A DNA stretch of 64,000 nt from Rhea pennata (GCF_028389875.1 NC_084678.1:15406899-15470898), one strand, 5' to 3'; positions 35,801-50,500 are shown, numbered from the stretch's first letter. Notes: generated by a model not told the origin, from the letters alone. Numbers and translations are program-made.

Positions 35801-38800
35801 TAACTGTACAAGCAAGCACTATTCAGTCTGTGAATAGGTCTTGGATGTAGAGAAGTTGAGCTAGAGAAAAAAAAATGAAGAAAATGAAAGGGAGCATCAA
35901 AATTAAATTTATGGTCAGAGCTGGCATGCTCTAAATCTGGCCTCCTCGCTTCCCAGTAGGTGGCAGCATAAAGCTGCCTCCCCCTAACTCACTGCTGTGG
36001 ACCGGGAGGAGAGGTGTGACAGATCTTCCATTTCATCAGCTCAAAGAAACCTTTCTGCTTCAAAGTCGCACTCATTAACAATTTCTGTGAATTATTATTA
36101 CCAAATATAATATTATAATGAAAGGCTATAACTACCTTCGGATACAGCTATCTGCAGCTAAGTAAATAAAAGTGTATTGGTTTTGTATCACCAAAAACTG
36201 CTTTTTACTCATGAAGTTTTACTCCCAAAACAATAGTAAGATGCGTAAGATAAAAATTACACGCTAAATATAAAATCTCTTCACTATCTTGTGTATTTAA
36301 GATCTTGAAACTACTTTAATACCTTAGTTGAGTGAACAATCAGTTCCTATATTCAAGTCTAATATGAGACGTTAACTGAACGTCAATAAAAATTGAAAGA
36401 ACTGATATGCCTACTCAATGCCCTTAAGGCTGGCTAGTTTAAAAATCAGGATACTGCAAACTTTTATCTTCTTCCCCTCTCTTGGGCTTACCTTCTATTC
36501 TAAAACTAGTGAATATTTGCTCCTGACTTCTACTTGGCAATTAAGAACTGCCAAAAGAGAGACAGGAAGAATAAATTGGGGGGGGGGGACACGACCCAAA
36601 AAACTCTCAAGTGTTCTTCTATCAATCAGAAAACTTGCACTGAAGTGCTTCAGACACATATATGCTGGTATTGCTGATAAACCTCTGTACCAGCAGGCAG
36701 TCCAACCGTTCCTTCACAGATGAAGAAAGGTTTCCTTTGACAGAGCAGTGATTTTTGAACTGCTAATGAAGCAATGTAATTGCCTTTCCTGTGAAATGGT
36801 GAGCTATCATGCTCACTCTACATGCAGGGTGGTATTTTGTTTTTCTTTTTTAAAGAAAATAATGCCGTATTTGTCTGATCTTTCTATTTTTTGTACTTAC
36901 TAGCCATTGCTAACAAGAAACTTGCTGTTCGTTAGTGGCATTTTTGTTCAGTATCTGGTTGTATCAAATCTGCTCTGTGCTGTTTTCTGTTTCGTAAATT
37001 CACTCAATGCATTTTCGCCAGAGATTTTTTCTTCTACAGTGATGTGTAATTAGCTAATTAGCTGAAAAGAGACAGAAGTTCTCTAAATCCTTCAGAATAC
37101 TTTTTTAATATTAAAGAGAAGGATTGAAATTTGAAGTGCTGTGTTCCTAATACACTTGAAATGTGAGGATCTCAAATCAAAAACAGAAAACTGACATCCC
37201 ATCAGTTCATTATTAAATCTTTTAAAAAATATATCTCCCTCTCTAGCAATTATCTTTTAGAAACCTAGACAGGCACTAAGAGTAGCCTAGAACACTTGAC
37301 AGAAGAACTTAAATATTCCATCTTTGCTTAAAAATAGAAGAGCGAGCAGTGCAGGCTTTTTGAAAGCGTGCGTGCGTGTGTGTGTGCGTGTGTGTGTAAG
37401 GAGAGGAACGGATCCAGACATCTTTCACATGTATTTCCTGTTTAAGGATCCTTCACGTGGCCAAAGGCTGACTGCAGTGTGTTTTCTTATGAATCCGTTC
37501 TGCCCAGTTTTTCATTACACTGCGGGGCATGTCACACTTAAAAATACATGCTTAATTTACAACTTGCTAATAACTTTTAGGATTTAACAGTGTCACTGGG
37601 TTTGCAGTTGCACCCTCCACTGCCAGAACTTCCCCCTTCCTTTTAAAGGGCAGCAGTGACAATACAGGCCTATATTGTTTCTTCATGGAAGTCTTATTTC
37701 TATTTTAATTCTTTAAAATGCAGCGAGTGATATTAGTTAGTATAAAATTAAAACTATAAAAGCTCTCGGTAGAGTCAAACAAGCAGCTGATGTAAACTGC
37801 TTTTGTGGTTCCTTATTTCTAATGTCAAAAATTTTGAAGGGTAGGATTTCAATATTTGGGGATAAATGTGTTTCTATTGCATTAATTATAAAGTTTGTCC
37901 TCAATTATAACTAAAAATAATGCTTTCTATTATTATAAGATGTATGTTAAACATTTCCATTTTGTATGAGTCTAACAAGTCATTTTGGGTGGTGTTTCCC
38001 CTCACATATCTAAGATACTTTTGGATAAATGGTTCAGTCTGTTTTTCTCTTGTGACTAATTTTATGTCTCCTTAAACATGACCTAAATAATTATGATTGG
38101 CTCACATGACAAATTCAAGACATGCATCACAACTTGAATCTTTGAACAATCACATTGTCTGTTCCTAAACCTCAACGATCCATATACTTGTATCAATTTG
38201 AAAGCTAGGGTAACTTTTGAAATTCAATACAGAAGTGAAGTATTGCAGACTAAATGAATACCAATTTTCTTAATGAAATTAAAGGCCACATTTTTGAAAG
38301 TGTGATGCATGCCTAATTTGCTCCTAATTAACTATTTCAAATACTGTCTACAATTTAAAAACTATTTGTGCTTAATATCTTGAACATACATTGATAAATG
38401 AGTTTGTCCACTCCTAGGAATTAAACTAATAAATAGGATCATTTTTACTGGGAACATCAAGGTGTTAGATGGTGTAAGCCAATAATCAGGCTTCAGGTTT
38501 TGGTGTACAAAACTTCTTCAAGTAGGGCCCTAAGTCACCACAACCCCCCGCCCCCCCAAAAAAAGTAGGAAGAAAAAAAAAAAAAAAGCACCAACTATTG
38601 TGATAACATGCAGAAAAAAAGTCATTGTTATATATAGTTGCATACTACTTGCCCAAAATCCCTTTGCTTTGCTTTTAATGAAAAATAGATGGAGGCGAAA
38701 GAAAATGGGGAGTGCCTTGGGTGAAGGATTGGTATGCAAATATACTACATGTCCCTATCACCCCATTTATTTTTAAGAGTGGGATTTTCTTCCTTCTACT

Positions 38801-41800
38801 TAACAGAACTACTACCATATGTAAGAACATCAAAATCTTGCATCTGGCAGCTAGGACAATAGTGCATAAATTAGATTTTATATATATAGAAATCAATCAT
38901 ATACTTCAGAAGAGTGTACGTGTGGGTGCACAAGCAAATAGTAAAAAGATCGCTGGTATGAGTATTAGAGAGAATAACTCTGCAAATCACAGTAAGTTTA
39001 CTTAGTTCCTAAAGGGCCTCATGTTCGCTTAGTCACACAAACAAGGATTTGCAGAACATGGTGTTCGGCCGTGGAAAACGTAGGTGGTATTTAGAAAATA
39101 TAGTGTATGGAACAATATCATGCTTAGCTCCCTCAAGGCAAACTTTAGCCCAAACACAGAACACCTAGAAATCTGAACTAGTCATCTTGAATGCCTCTTA
39201 TAATCCGTGTTCAGAAACGGGCATTACTAAAGAACCAGTCACCTTGTTCTAAGATCAGTATCCAAAACAGATTACATTACAATTTTGCCTATTCAGGTGT
39301 TTCTTTCTCTCTGCAGACCAGCTCAGACTTAGAGTTCTAACTTTCAGATATCTGAAGTCAGAGGACTCTCACCAACTTCCGTAATGCCCTGCTTCTATAT
39401 TTTGAATATATAAAAATTTTCTAAATAAAGTCTTGTAGAATACTCTAGAGAAGATGCAATAGCAGCTTCTGAGAAAGACATAGCTCAAACCTATCCAACA
39501 AAAATGCAGGACCGTCTTTTTCCACAAATAAACAAAAAATTTATCTTGTAATTTAATAATAGCAGAATCCCCACATATTAGTAGAACTTACCTTAGTAAC
39601 AGCAACCTGAAGTTCTTCCTCTCATTTGATATGAGAATTCTTCATCACACAAACTAAGTTGTTTTGTATTCATTATTATAGCCTAGTATACACATAGACT
39701 TTTCACTGCTTTAACTAGTTCAATTAGAGGAATCTAATTTTCTACTGGAATTGATAAAATCTGTATAACCTCCAGTGATGTAACTTTTAAAAGTAATTTG
39801 ATGTGCCTAAACAAAAATCATCCCCTAAACCTGTATTTCTGTCTCCTAGAAAAAAAAATAAACTGTATCAATGAGAAGATTAAATGATACAGTTATGCTG
39901 TAGATAGGCTTACAGAAGGCTGTATTGAGATAAGAAGTGTGATAAAAATCTGACAGGTCAAATAAGAGCATGTAATTCCGTTTAAGGCTTTTCTCTTAAT
40001 TTTCAGTTATGTTTAAAATGCTAGGACTTCCGATAAAAAAGCTACACATTCTTTAAAAAAGCTTAAAATGTAGGTTTGTAAAAATAACTATTTTAAATGT
40101 TCACTAAAAATAAAGGGCACAGGTGCCAAATAATTAATACAAGAATAAACATACACGAAGGCTATAGATCTAAAAGTCTCAGTAGAATATACACACAATA
40201 CTTAAATTTAAATGATAATTATTTCATGTGGGCAAATACAATTAGAATATGTTTAGTAAGGCTAACATGTACTACAATAAACTGAGCAATTTAGGGTAGC
40301 TTGTGCTCTCTCAATGTTTAAAAACGGAATTGTTTTAAAATTCTAATCCTAAATCTACATTGTTATAAATTTTGTACAAAAAAGTAACTGATACATAAAT
40401 TTAAGTGTTCAGTAACTAGACTCATTTTTGAAAATAAAGTGTAAAACTGACTAAAGTGTGGTAAAGAAAGCTAGGAGAACTGAACTTCTGAATTCACAAG
40501 TGAGAAAATACTAGATACTAGGTCATGTGTATTGTACATGTGAAAGGAAAAATTTCATTTGAAGTTCCATCACTGCACTATAACTACTCAGCTGGCATCA
40601 ATGAAAAAGTCATGAGCAGAAAGGCTTGTTCAGACTACAAAGCAGTATTTACTTACCTTTATACGAGTTACAGTGATGCTATTCAAAACCTGCAAAAATA
40701 TGCAAGGCAATATCTCTGCCTAATATCCACTTAAGATGTGTCCTTCTTTGTGTGGATAATGTGTGAAGTATGAACATATATAAATAGAAAGGAAAAAAAG
40801 AGCACTCCCTCCCCCCAAAATTAAAAGTAAAGAATGGTCCTTAAATTATTTCATGTAAGGAAGAAAAGCAGCAGGAAGAAGAACTTGATATACTTGACAG
40901 TTAAAAGCTGTTTGCAGAAGTGTAAAGTATCGTTGGATACCACGTTGAAGATTTCATTCTCGGCACTAGCAATGAAAATGCAAGACCTGAGAGGCAGGTG
41001 CCAAATCTAAATTACAAAAAATACAATTCAGATTAGTACAATCAATTGCTGATACAAGGTGCACACCGGGCAGCCTTTTTGTTAAACTTAACACAAGTGT
41101 ATTGATACTCACCTTTTCTATATCAGTAACACTTATTGCTTTTGTAGGAAAAAAAAATAAAACTTAATCAGGAAGTCTGCATCCAGGAATCAGCTGGGTG
41201 GATTGACAGGCTCTAATTAAATCATACAACTATCGTATGATACAAATAAAACTTCTAAGATTGTCTCCCATTTGTGTGTATCTGTATGTATGAATCTTTG
41301 AAGGTGGAGGTAAGAAGTTTGGTGCCATATTAAGGGGGAAAAAAACCAAAAAACCTAAACTCCCTAGTGTTGCAGAGCCAAGAATGGATGGTATTCAAAG
41401 AAAATGTAAATGATTATTCAGGAATATCCCTATGCGATACATACATTTGAACAACAGTGAAGATGAAATGGCAGCAGTCTTTTCAGGCTTTACTGCATTG
41501 TAATTATGATCGCTTGCCCAGGATGGTGTGCTGTTTTCTGATGCTGGCTCTTTAACGATAGCTTGAGTATTCGCCTCAGTCTTGGTAGTTGTCAAAACAG
41601 TCTTCTTCACGTTCCCCTCTTTTTTCTCAGGAAACGGTCTCTTCTGGACAGAGAGAGGCTTAGTACTTGCCTGTATAATTAAAAGAAGCTTAATAAATAA
41701 TACTTATCATAAACATTGTATTTTGCAAACACAGTTTTACATATGTAAACAAATGTATTTTAATAGTAAGCTAATATAAACAGCCTTGAAATTACATAAT

Positions 41801-44800
41801 TTCAAATTCAAGTCTTTAAAGCTAAGATAATACTTTGTAACTTCACAAGCAGAGCATGGTAAACAAATACTCTCAAGTGTATTTATAAAGTTTTTTTGAT
41901 TGAAAAATTACTGACCATTTTACAGCCTGTTTCAAAAGGGAAAGCTAAAGAACAAAAGGATGTAGAAGGCTATTTTTATTTAATTGCAATCCTTTTGTTT
42001 CCCAAAACACACATACTATGCAGCAACATATTAATTCATAATAACTCCAAATTATGACCAAAAATAATTTCAAAAAAATTATGCTATCTAGAAAATCCTT
42101 TGAATAACTTATCTCTACTTAGGGGCAATTATAAGATTTTTTTTTTAAGTGACATGACACAAAAAGTAACATAAAAAGGAAAACATTTTATAGTCAGAAG
42201 AATTAAACACGATCTTACCATGAAGAAAGGCAAAAGAAAGAAAAAGAAATAACTCTTTGATATATAATTTTGCCATTTTATTTCCGTCTCAAAAATGAGG
42301 GCAGAGGAACAAGCCACTGTGCTTCAGGACAACTGTTTCTGTAAAACTGCTCAGAATTAAGAATATAAGCTTACCTGTGGTTGAGATTTTGGCACACCAG
42401 GTTTTTCATATTTTGGTTTGATCTTCTCTTTAAGTTTTGGTTTTGCATCTTTGCCTGCACTTAGAAATTTCATTGTGGCTGCAGCATGTTTAAGAATGCA
42501 GTCATTGCTGCAATACACAGAATCAGGCAGAGCCACATTAAAACAGCCAGGACCAATGCACTTTGACGCACCAGGAGCTTCAAATACCTAAAGATTGAAG
42601 TAGAGCAAGTTCAAATTCAGAAAGACAACAAAAAACCTGCATGTCTACAATACTAAAACTGTATGTATCATATGGGCAGACTACAGCTATGACTGTTAGT
42701 AACATGAGCAATTGCCATTTTTAAAAACAATTTTCAGTCTTGAGATACCAGAAGCAACTACTCATAACAACCGATATAAATTTAAGGATTTCACTCTTTC
42801 CACACAAAGACAAAAATGTTTTTAAAAATACTAATGTACTCTAAAATGGCTGGTCTGCTGGCAGTGAACTAAAGGAGGTTGGCTTCTTAAATTTTCAGAT
42901 CCCATAAGCACACAGAAGCTTTCTTCTGGTCCTCTGCACCATGTGAGAGAGCTCCCTAACAATGCAGAACTGCTTTCTAAAGAAGAAATGTTCTAAAAAG
43001 CATTTTGCTCTTATATCACCACCAGCCATGTGTCCCCAGCCATGTGTGCATGCAGAAGGAAGCAGTCAGCTATTTGGGCATTCAGATAATCCCTGCTCTA
43101 GAGGTTTATCAGTTTTAGTTTTAGAAGTCTCCAACAAACATGAACACCATCATTCTCCTAGACAATTTTGCCACTGCTTAATACTTCTTACACACTCAGT
43201 AAGAAGTTCACATATGCGATCTATTATTTTCCTTCAATTCTTAATTTACATCAAAGTGTTTTATACTAAGCGCTTCTCCTTCAATGTTAAAATTCAAAAT
43301 ATAGCACATTCCTTGAAATAAAATATATTAGGTCAAAGTCCAGAAATATTAAAAGTTCTTTACACTTCAACACATCACGTATAGGTATTATGTCCTTAAT
43401 CTCACTTGCTCCCTCTTTTAGATCATTCATAAAGGTGTTACACAACTGACCTAATTCCCTAAACCACACTTTCTTTAGGCAACTTTTCTCAAATCAATAA
43501 ACCACAATTTGTGATTATCAAAGTAACAGCTTTTCAGTAATATTTCCATTTAAGAAGTTATTCATATAGCTTATTTTCTCAATCAAAAGTCAGTAATTCA
43601 GCATTAGGTGCTGTAATCTGATGAAACTGGTGTTTGGGATTTCCACATAAAGATTATGCTTTAGAATATTTTTCCATGATGTATACACTTTAACTGTGAA
43701 GTACAAGAAAAAAAAGTATCAATTATATTCCCTAGGAAATACATGATACCTCAGACAGCCGAGATGTCACTTCTAAGTAGGGGCAGTTACTCAAGATGAT
43801 AACAAAACTTTCATGGTTGATGTCTGTAACTATACAATCCTAGCAGCTTTAACTATAGACCGAAACTGCTGCAGAAGATGCTGCATGGACAGCAAGAAGG
43901 AGTCTTTCTCAAAGTCAAGAAGGAGTCTTTCTCAAAGTGCTTTGAATACTAGTGTATGAGAACACACTGACAGAGGGAACTTAAGGGATAAACTGAGTAA
44001 TGAAACTGTTCAGTCAGTGTAAGAGAGTTTTTTCAGCAAGTCAACATGCTAAACACCAATGATCTTTTGCTCAGAAGGAGCAATTATGCACAGATTAAGT
44101 GGTACTTGTTTATATAAACTATAAAGGGATCTTTTCTTATAAATATGAGGGACAGCATGGAATAAAACACACAGACTTGACTGTTCAGTTCTCCCAAAAA
44201 GTAGCGACATCTGTCAAACACAAGGAGGGTAGTTCTATTACTTTTCCAAATGCCATAAGAAATATCTAAAATGCAAGTAATTCTTGCATAAGAGGTGATC
44301 AGTTACTTGAGGATATTTCTGTTTTTCTTTTACTAAAGGAAAGATGCCTACCACACTCAAGTAACATGCCAACATGTTAACAAAGAAGACCTGGAGATAT
44401 TCAGAAGTAGAACTTAATACCAACACTAAGTGAAATGCAGGCCCAACTCAACAGAACAAGTTGAGCCTTCAAATAAAAGTGTACACAGCAGAGATCTTTG
44501 AAATTAGGTTTGACTTTTTTTTTTGAGAAGTTTTTCCACACATTTATCTTACAATAGTAATTATTTATGTATTAAGCTCATTTAATGTTCTGATTTATAT
44601 ATTAAGCTCACTCACTTTGTTGATACAGATAGCCTAGTATTTAAGTAAACTAAAGTGTTATTTGATAAATACTTAGCAAAAAACGTATTACACCAACAGA
44701 AGAATTTCTCCAAGAAGTTTATGCTCGAACTTGTAAGACCGATCCTAGTGATGACTCCAAAGTTTAAAGTTTAGGTACTAATGAACAAATTCATACAGAA

Positions 44801-46700
44801 AAAATATGAACAGCTGTAGCATGCTGACAGTAAACATGCAAAACATGCTCTTCAAGGCATACTAAGACGACAAGGAGTATGTTCGAGTTACTAGTGTTAC
44901 TACAGTAGCTTTAGCAGTACAAAGTCAGTCACTACAGTACCAAGTTTTTAAATTTGTGTACATTCAAATGAAGAAGCTTTTCTGCCCATATTTTGAACTG
45001 GGCATGAAACTTAATATTGCAGAATTTAAGTTTCTTTTACATTCCGTGCCAGAACTGGCAACAATATCCAGTAAGTATTTTTATGTTACTGTTTCAAAGG
45101 GCAGTTTAAAAAAAAAAACTCTAAGCATTAACAACTTGAAGGAACATCAGGACAAAAATCAGAACTTAAAAAGATTAGCAGGAAGGACAAGAGGTTGTAA
45201 TAACAGCTGAAATTAATTCCAACATAGCCACTTGCCAATACTAAGTAAGAAGTTTCACTACCATTAAAAGTGTCAAAAAAAATTTTTTTAAAGTAAGAAT
45301 ATATCAGTCTAGAATTCTAAGTATTTTTATGAAAAGAACAGCTAATTACATGCTTTGTATTTTAAACTCCTATTTGGAAATCAAATAATGGAATATTTCC
45401 TTATAGTACATATTACTTGTAAATTCCTTATTTCAAAATAAAACTCAATTATAGCTAGTTCCTGTACTGATAAAACTGCAGATATACTTCTGCTAAATAA
45501 CAGTATTTAGTGGACTGTTCAGCTTCCTTTTTAGTTTTAACAAACAAATCCAGAAGATCTACAAACATAAGCAACCAATTTTCTCAAATATATTTAGTGA
45601 AGTATAAAAAAAAATAGAAAACATTTAAAATAAATACTTACAGGTTGAAATATTTTGAGTTTTTTCTTCCCACTTGGATTTGCAGCTTTTTCAATCCTAC
45701 CCTTGATTCCTTGGTCCTCAACAGACTTTTGTTCAACTGTTCCTATGCTTGTGAATTCTGTGCCATCCACATTTACTTGCCTCGCTTTAGCTTCCTGCTG
45801 GTCTGTTTCTGAAATAGTCTCATCCTGTCCCTGCAGAATGGTGCAGTTTGGACAAATATAGTCCTCACCATTCCTTTCCAAAAGCCGCCCTCGAGCCTCA
45901 GAAATACCCACACAGTCACCATGAAACCATTCCTCACATCTATCACAACAAATCATAAATCTGAAAAAAAAACAACAGCAAAACATTATGAAATGATACT
46001 CAACAGATACTTTAAGTAGCAGACCTTAAAGACCTTGTCAAGATATCAATATGCTTTTCTATCTCAGTGTTCAGTACTGTACTCATTAGTTTATCTCCCC
46101 CTTCTTCCTCTTTTAAACATTTGTTTTTTTAAAAAAAACCCAAATTTATATAAGCCCAACAGCTTATTTAGACATACTCAAAAGGTAAGCTTTAGCAGCT
46201 AGTTTGTTTTTCATCACAGAAGAATCCCAATTACTTGCATTGTGTTTTCAGTTGAAAGTTCTTCCTACCTGTTATTATGAGGCTGGCGACAAATACAATA
46301 TAGTGTACTGGGGTCATAAATCTCAGACTCAGGCTTGCTTTTGGGGAATTCTTCAGTTTCTTCACTTGTGATCCCTTTTGCTCCAAGGGCAGGTTTTATC
46401 TCTTGAACCTGTAGATCTTCAGTGTGTTCCTCTGACACAACCACCTGACTTGCAACCTCAGTGCTGTCTGCAGTTTCAGGCTCTTCTTGCTTGAGAGGCA
46501 GTTCAGTCTTAACTTGTTTTTCAGCCTGGTTATCAACTGTTTCTGAATGATTTTGTTCTGTATTTTTCTTCCTCAGGCGGTTCTGTATTTCTTTTAATGT
46601 CAGTTGTGCAGGTTTTTGCTCAACCCGCTTCTTTCTTAGTCGATTCTGCAGTTCCTTCAGTGTTAACCCATCACTATCACTATCAGAAGAATCATCATCT

Positions 46701-46732
<32 letters not shown>

Positions 46733-47474
46733 CTCCTCCTCTTTTGCCCGTCTGTTTTTAGAGCCTTTCTGATCCTTACAACTCCTAGCACTACTCCTCC
46801 GAGTTCCAGGTTTTATATCTGGAGCACTCTCTACACTACCTTCTGAGGCAGTTTCAGCATCTGTAGCTGGACAGGAAGCTGGTTCACTTGAATCTTCCAG
46901 AGCAGTAGGAACATTCCTCCTTCCCCTACGTCTTACTGTTGTAAGAAATTCTTCCACTCTTTCAGTTCGCTTTGGTTGCCGTCCACTACGTCTGAGGTTT
47001 AAGCTTTGTTGCTGCTGTTGTGGCTGTTCACTAGAGTCCACATCAATATCTCCTGCACCTTCTCGCTTAGCAATTGTAGTCCTTCGAAAACCCCAGGTTT
47101 TCTTGAACTCCTTACTTGTAGGCTTGATAGCTTTTTGTTCCTCCTCATTACTCTGCTCGCCTTTCTCATCCAAAACTGATGCTAAAAACAAGGGAATACT
47201 TATTAAACCAGTACTAAGGGAAAAATATTTTTTTGATACAGTTATTATTTTCTTTGTAGTAATAGATAAATAACATAAACGGTGTCTATCCAGACAAGGA
47301 TGCAGTACAGCAGTCAAAGTAACACACAGTTCTCCATCTTATTTTACAGCCCTGGTAACAGGTAAAATACTTTACTTTGAATATAGCAGAGATATTCAAA
47401 TATGTAATAGAATGCTGTGCCAACATACCCCAGCTACTACAAACTCTTCCCCCCAAAATATATATATTTTATAC

Positions 47475-47539
<65 letters not shown>

Positions 47540-50500
47540 AAAGCATAATTTATGCACAATTTAAAAGGAAGAAAACTTACCAGGGGAACTATTTTCCATG
47601 TTGTCAGTATTAGATTCAGATTCTAATGGCACAGGTTGTGAATTTACAACTTGTTCCATAATACGGACACCACTGTCCCCACTCTGAAACACTAAAGACA
47701 AATATAAGTTCAAAACTTGAGATTCAACAAGATCTGTAGTCCAAGTAATTATTAAATATTCTGTTATAATCTCATTTTATTTTAAGGTAAAGAATATGCA
47801 ACATAGCTTGAATTTCAAGTCACTAATGGTCACTGAACACCAAAATAAATATCACTGAATTCCTTCAAAGACAGAGCACTATGTTGAAACGTATGGCTTT
47901 GGATACTATTCTGACATATTTTATTATATAGTACAGAAATTTCTAACGTTTTTCTTTAAGCAATACAAATAGAGGGGCCTATTTTGATAATCCCAAGTAT
48001 TCAACACAATCAACTTTGTCAAATTTAGTGCACACACAGCATATGCACCTAAGCATACCCCTTGTACAGGTATTTTGTAACTTAAAAAAACAAAAACAGC
48101 CTTGTTAAAGCATTGAAAAAAAGACACAGTGAAAAAGTACGTTACTGCATCAGTTAACAGAAAATGTATGTATAAGTACACTACTTTGTTGGTGAGTACT
48201 CAAATTCACTGTTAAAAACCTTCTTCCATAATATGAATCTACTGACTGGAATGTGTCTGAGGAGAAACTTATACCATTTCTACTCCATAAGGGAGTACTC
48301 ATGTGAAAAATCAGGGAAACTATGCCATGGAGAAAAGGAAAATCATCCAAACTGTGTAGACACATTTACTGCTTTAAAGGCAAGGATGGTCCCTGATATC
48401 ACTTAACATTTTCTAGTAGAAAAGTCTGCTCATGATCTGCATCAGGATAAAATACTAAGTAGAAATAACAGCCAATTTTTAAAATTATAAAAAAATCCAA
48501 AGTTATTACTGTTTAAATTATATGAGGTAGAGTGGAGAAATAATGAGTTTTTTGATGCTAAACAAAATGTCAAAACCAGCAAAAAGTAGTTTCTCATCAA
48601 ACAGCAGTACTGACTCACAAAGATTTCTTTACTACATTTAATTTTTGTCTATTAAATAATATAGCTATTTTTAAATTGTTTCAGAAACACTAGTGAATAC
48701 TATTCAGGATAAGACAATATACCTTCCAGTCACAACTTCCCTAGTAAGTTTCACTGGATAGAAGAAATGATACAAAACTGAGCAAAACTTTTTCAAGTAT
48801 GTCTCAGAGAAGGAAAAAGAAAAACCTGTGCTGAATGGAACAAGAAAGGGAAGAAGGCAAAAAAAAAAAAAAAAAAAAAAAAAGAGGAGGAGAAAAAGAA
48901 AAAAAAAAAGAAAAAAGCTACACTGACAACTGAGACTACTGTTTTCATGTCTTTCCCAGCATACAAGGAGACTTTTGTTTGAAAAGAGAGTAAGTAAATG
49001 ACAGAAATAAATATAAAATCAAAGGCTAGACTTTAAGCAATTACAAAATAACCTATTTTGGGCAAGTACTAAAGTTAGCGTTGCATCATATGCAATATTT
49101 TAAAAGCAGCTGCACACAATGTAAATATTCTACTAAGAGAACATAGTAACTAAGTTTTGCAGTCATTACAATTAGAATGACACTGCTCACATACTGTAAT
49201 ATGCAGTAATAAATACACACCTGAATGAACTGGTAAACAGAAATAGTATTTTTAAAACACCACCATCACCTCACACCCCTCCAAACTCCCTCACCCCCTC
49301 CCCCAACATACATATAGAACCACTCCAGAAACAGGTTCTTGGCTAGTTTGCACAGTTAAGCTAAAAGGGAATGTTAACAGAATTCCTAACAGTAACTTTT
49401 GAAAGAATCAAAAAGATAAAAATTGTACATATTACAGCTATGAATTTTGAGAAGCATCCTTTAGAAAGCTTTTTCTTTTCAAGCTCCCTGTTTTTAAATC
49501 TTGCAGTGTATACTGGTTATGAAACGGCTCCTTATTTAAAATATTGTATCAGCTGTGTTACCTTTTTGCCACAGACACATTCCCTCTATAGGGCACACTG
49601 TTTCCTAACATTAGGATAAACAAAATGTTAAAACAGTTATCTAAGCCTTGGTACTATGCAAACAATTCAGATAGAGAACTTTGAAGTCTGTGCTATGTTT
49701 AAAAATATAGGACTTAAATCATTCTCCATGAGACAACTTACATAAGATTTGTAAGTACAAATACATGACATGTATTTGTAAAGATAACAGACCTCAGAAC
49801 AACAACTGTTTAATCTGAATACTGCAGAAACATTTTTTTTTTTAAAAGCAACACTAAAAATATAATCATACCCCAAAAAAGGCTACAGGGGAAGCAGGAA
49901 CAGAATAGGTCAAAACAACAACAACAAAAAAATCATATCTTTGTTTACCTTGGAAGATGAAGAAAGGCTAAAAGTTACAGCAGAGGTAATCCAAATTCTG
50001 AAATTTAAGTTCCAGATAAAATGTAAAGAAATAAGAAGAGTCTTCAATGTCCTCTATATGCTTTACCTGACACAGCATTAGAGGTTTCTCCTTGTAGAGC
50101 TGAATGAAAAGAAGAGCCAGAGGAGGGCAGCAAAGGATCAGAGTCATTCAGCATTATCCTTCCGGCACATGCTGAATTTTCTGATTCAGAAGTGCCAGAC
50201 TGGTCCTGTTGACAACTCGGAGACTCCAATACCATCAATCCTCCTTTTTGTGCTGGCTCCTGAAGAAAAATAAACAAATAAATAAATACGCCGTCAATAT
50301 ACTTATAGGCTCAGCTACCACTATATACTTAAAATTGGACTTGTTTTGGCTCTATTACATTCTAAAGCAACCTGCACATTTGCCCGTTTGTCAGTTTTCT
50401 ACTTTCAAAAAGAAACTGAAACAGAAATGAAAAAAGAGCACACTACCACTTATCAGCAGCTGAAGCTTTCAAATATACGACTGTACTCTCACAAATTTGT

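Larger units (their letters stand above)
26337..41444 (-). other. DIDO1 intron G-H (15.1 kb, largest in the window)
   Basis: Mostly AT-rich and unique-looking. It holds an A/GAAA/CAC compound repeat (28173-28247), a GT repeat (37365-37397), short G/C runs and two CTCF-like motifs. GC-richer patches occur near 29.8-30.3, 32.5-33.4 and 34.4-34.95 kb, with short open frames but no recognisable protein. No RNA gene seen. Confidence 0.75.
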
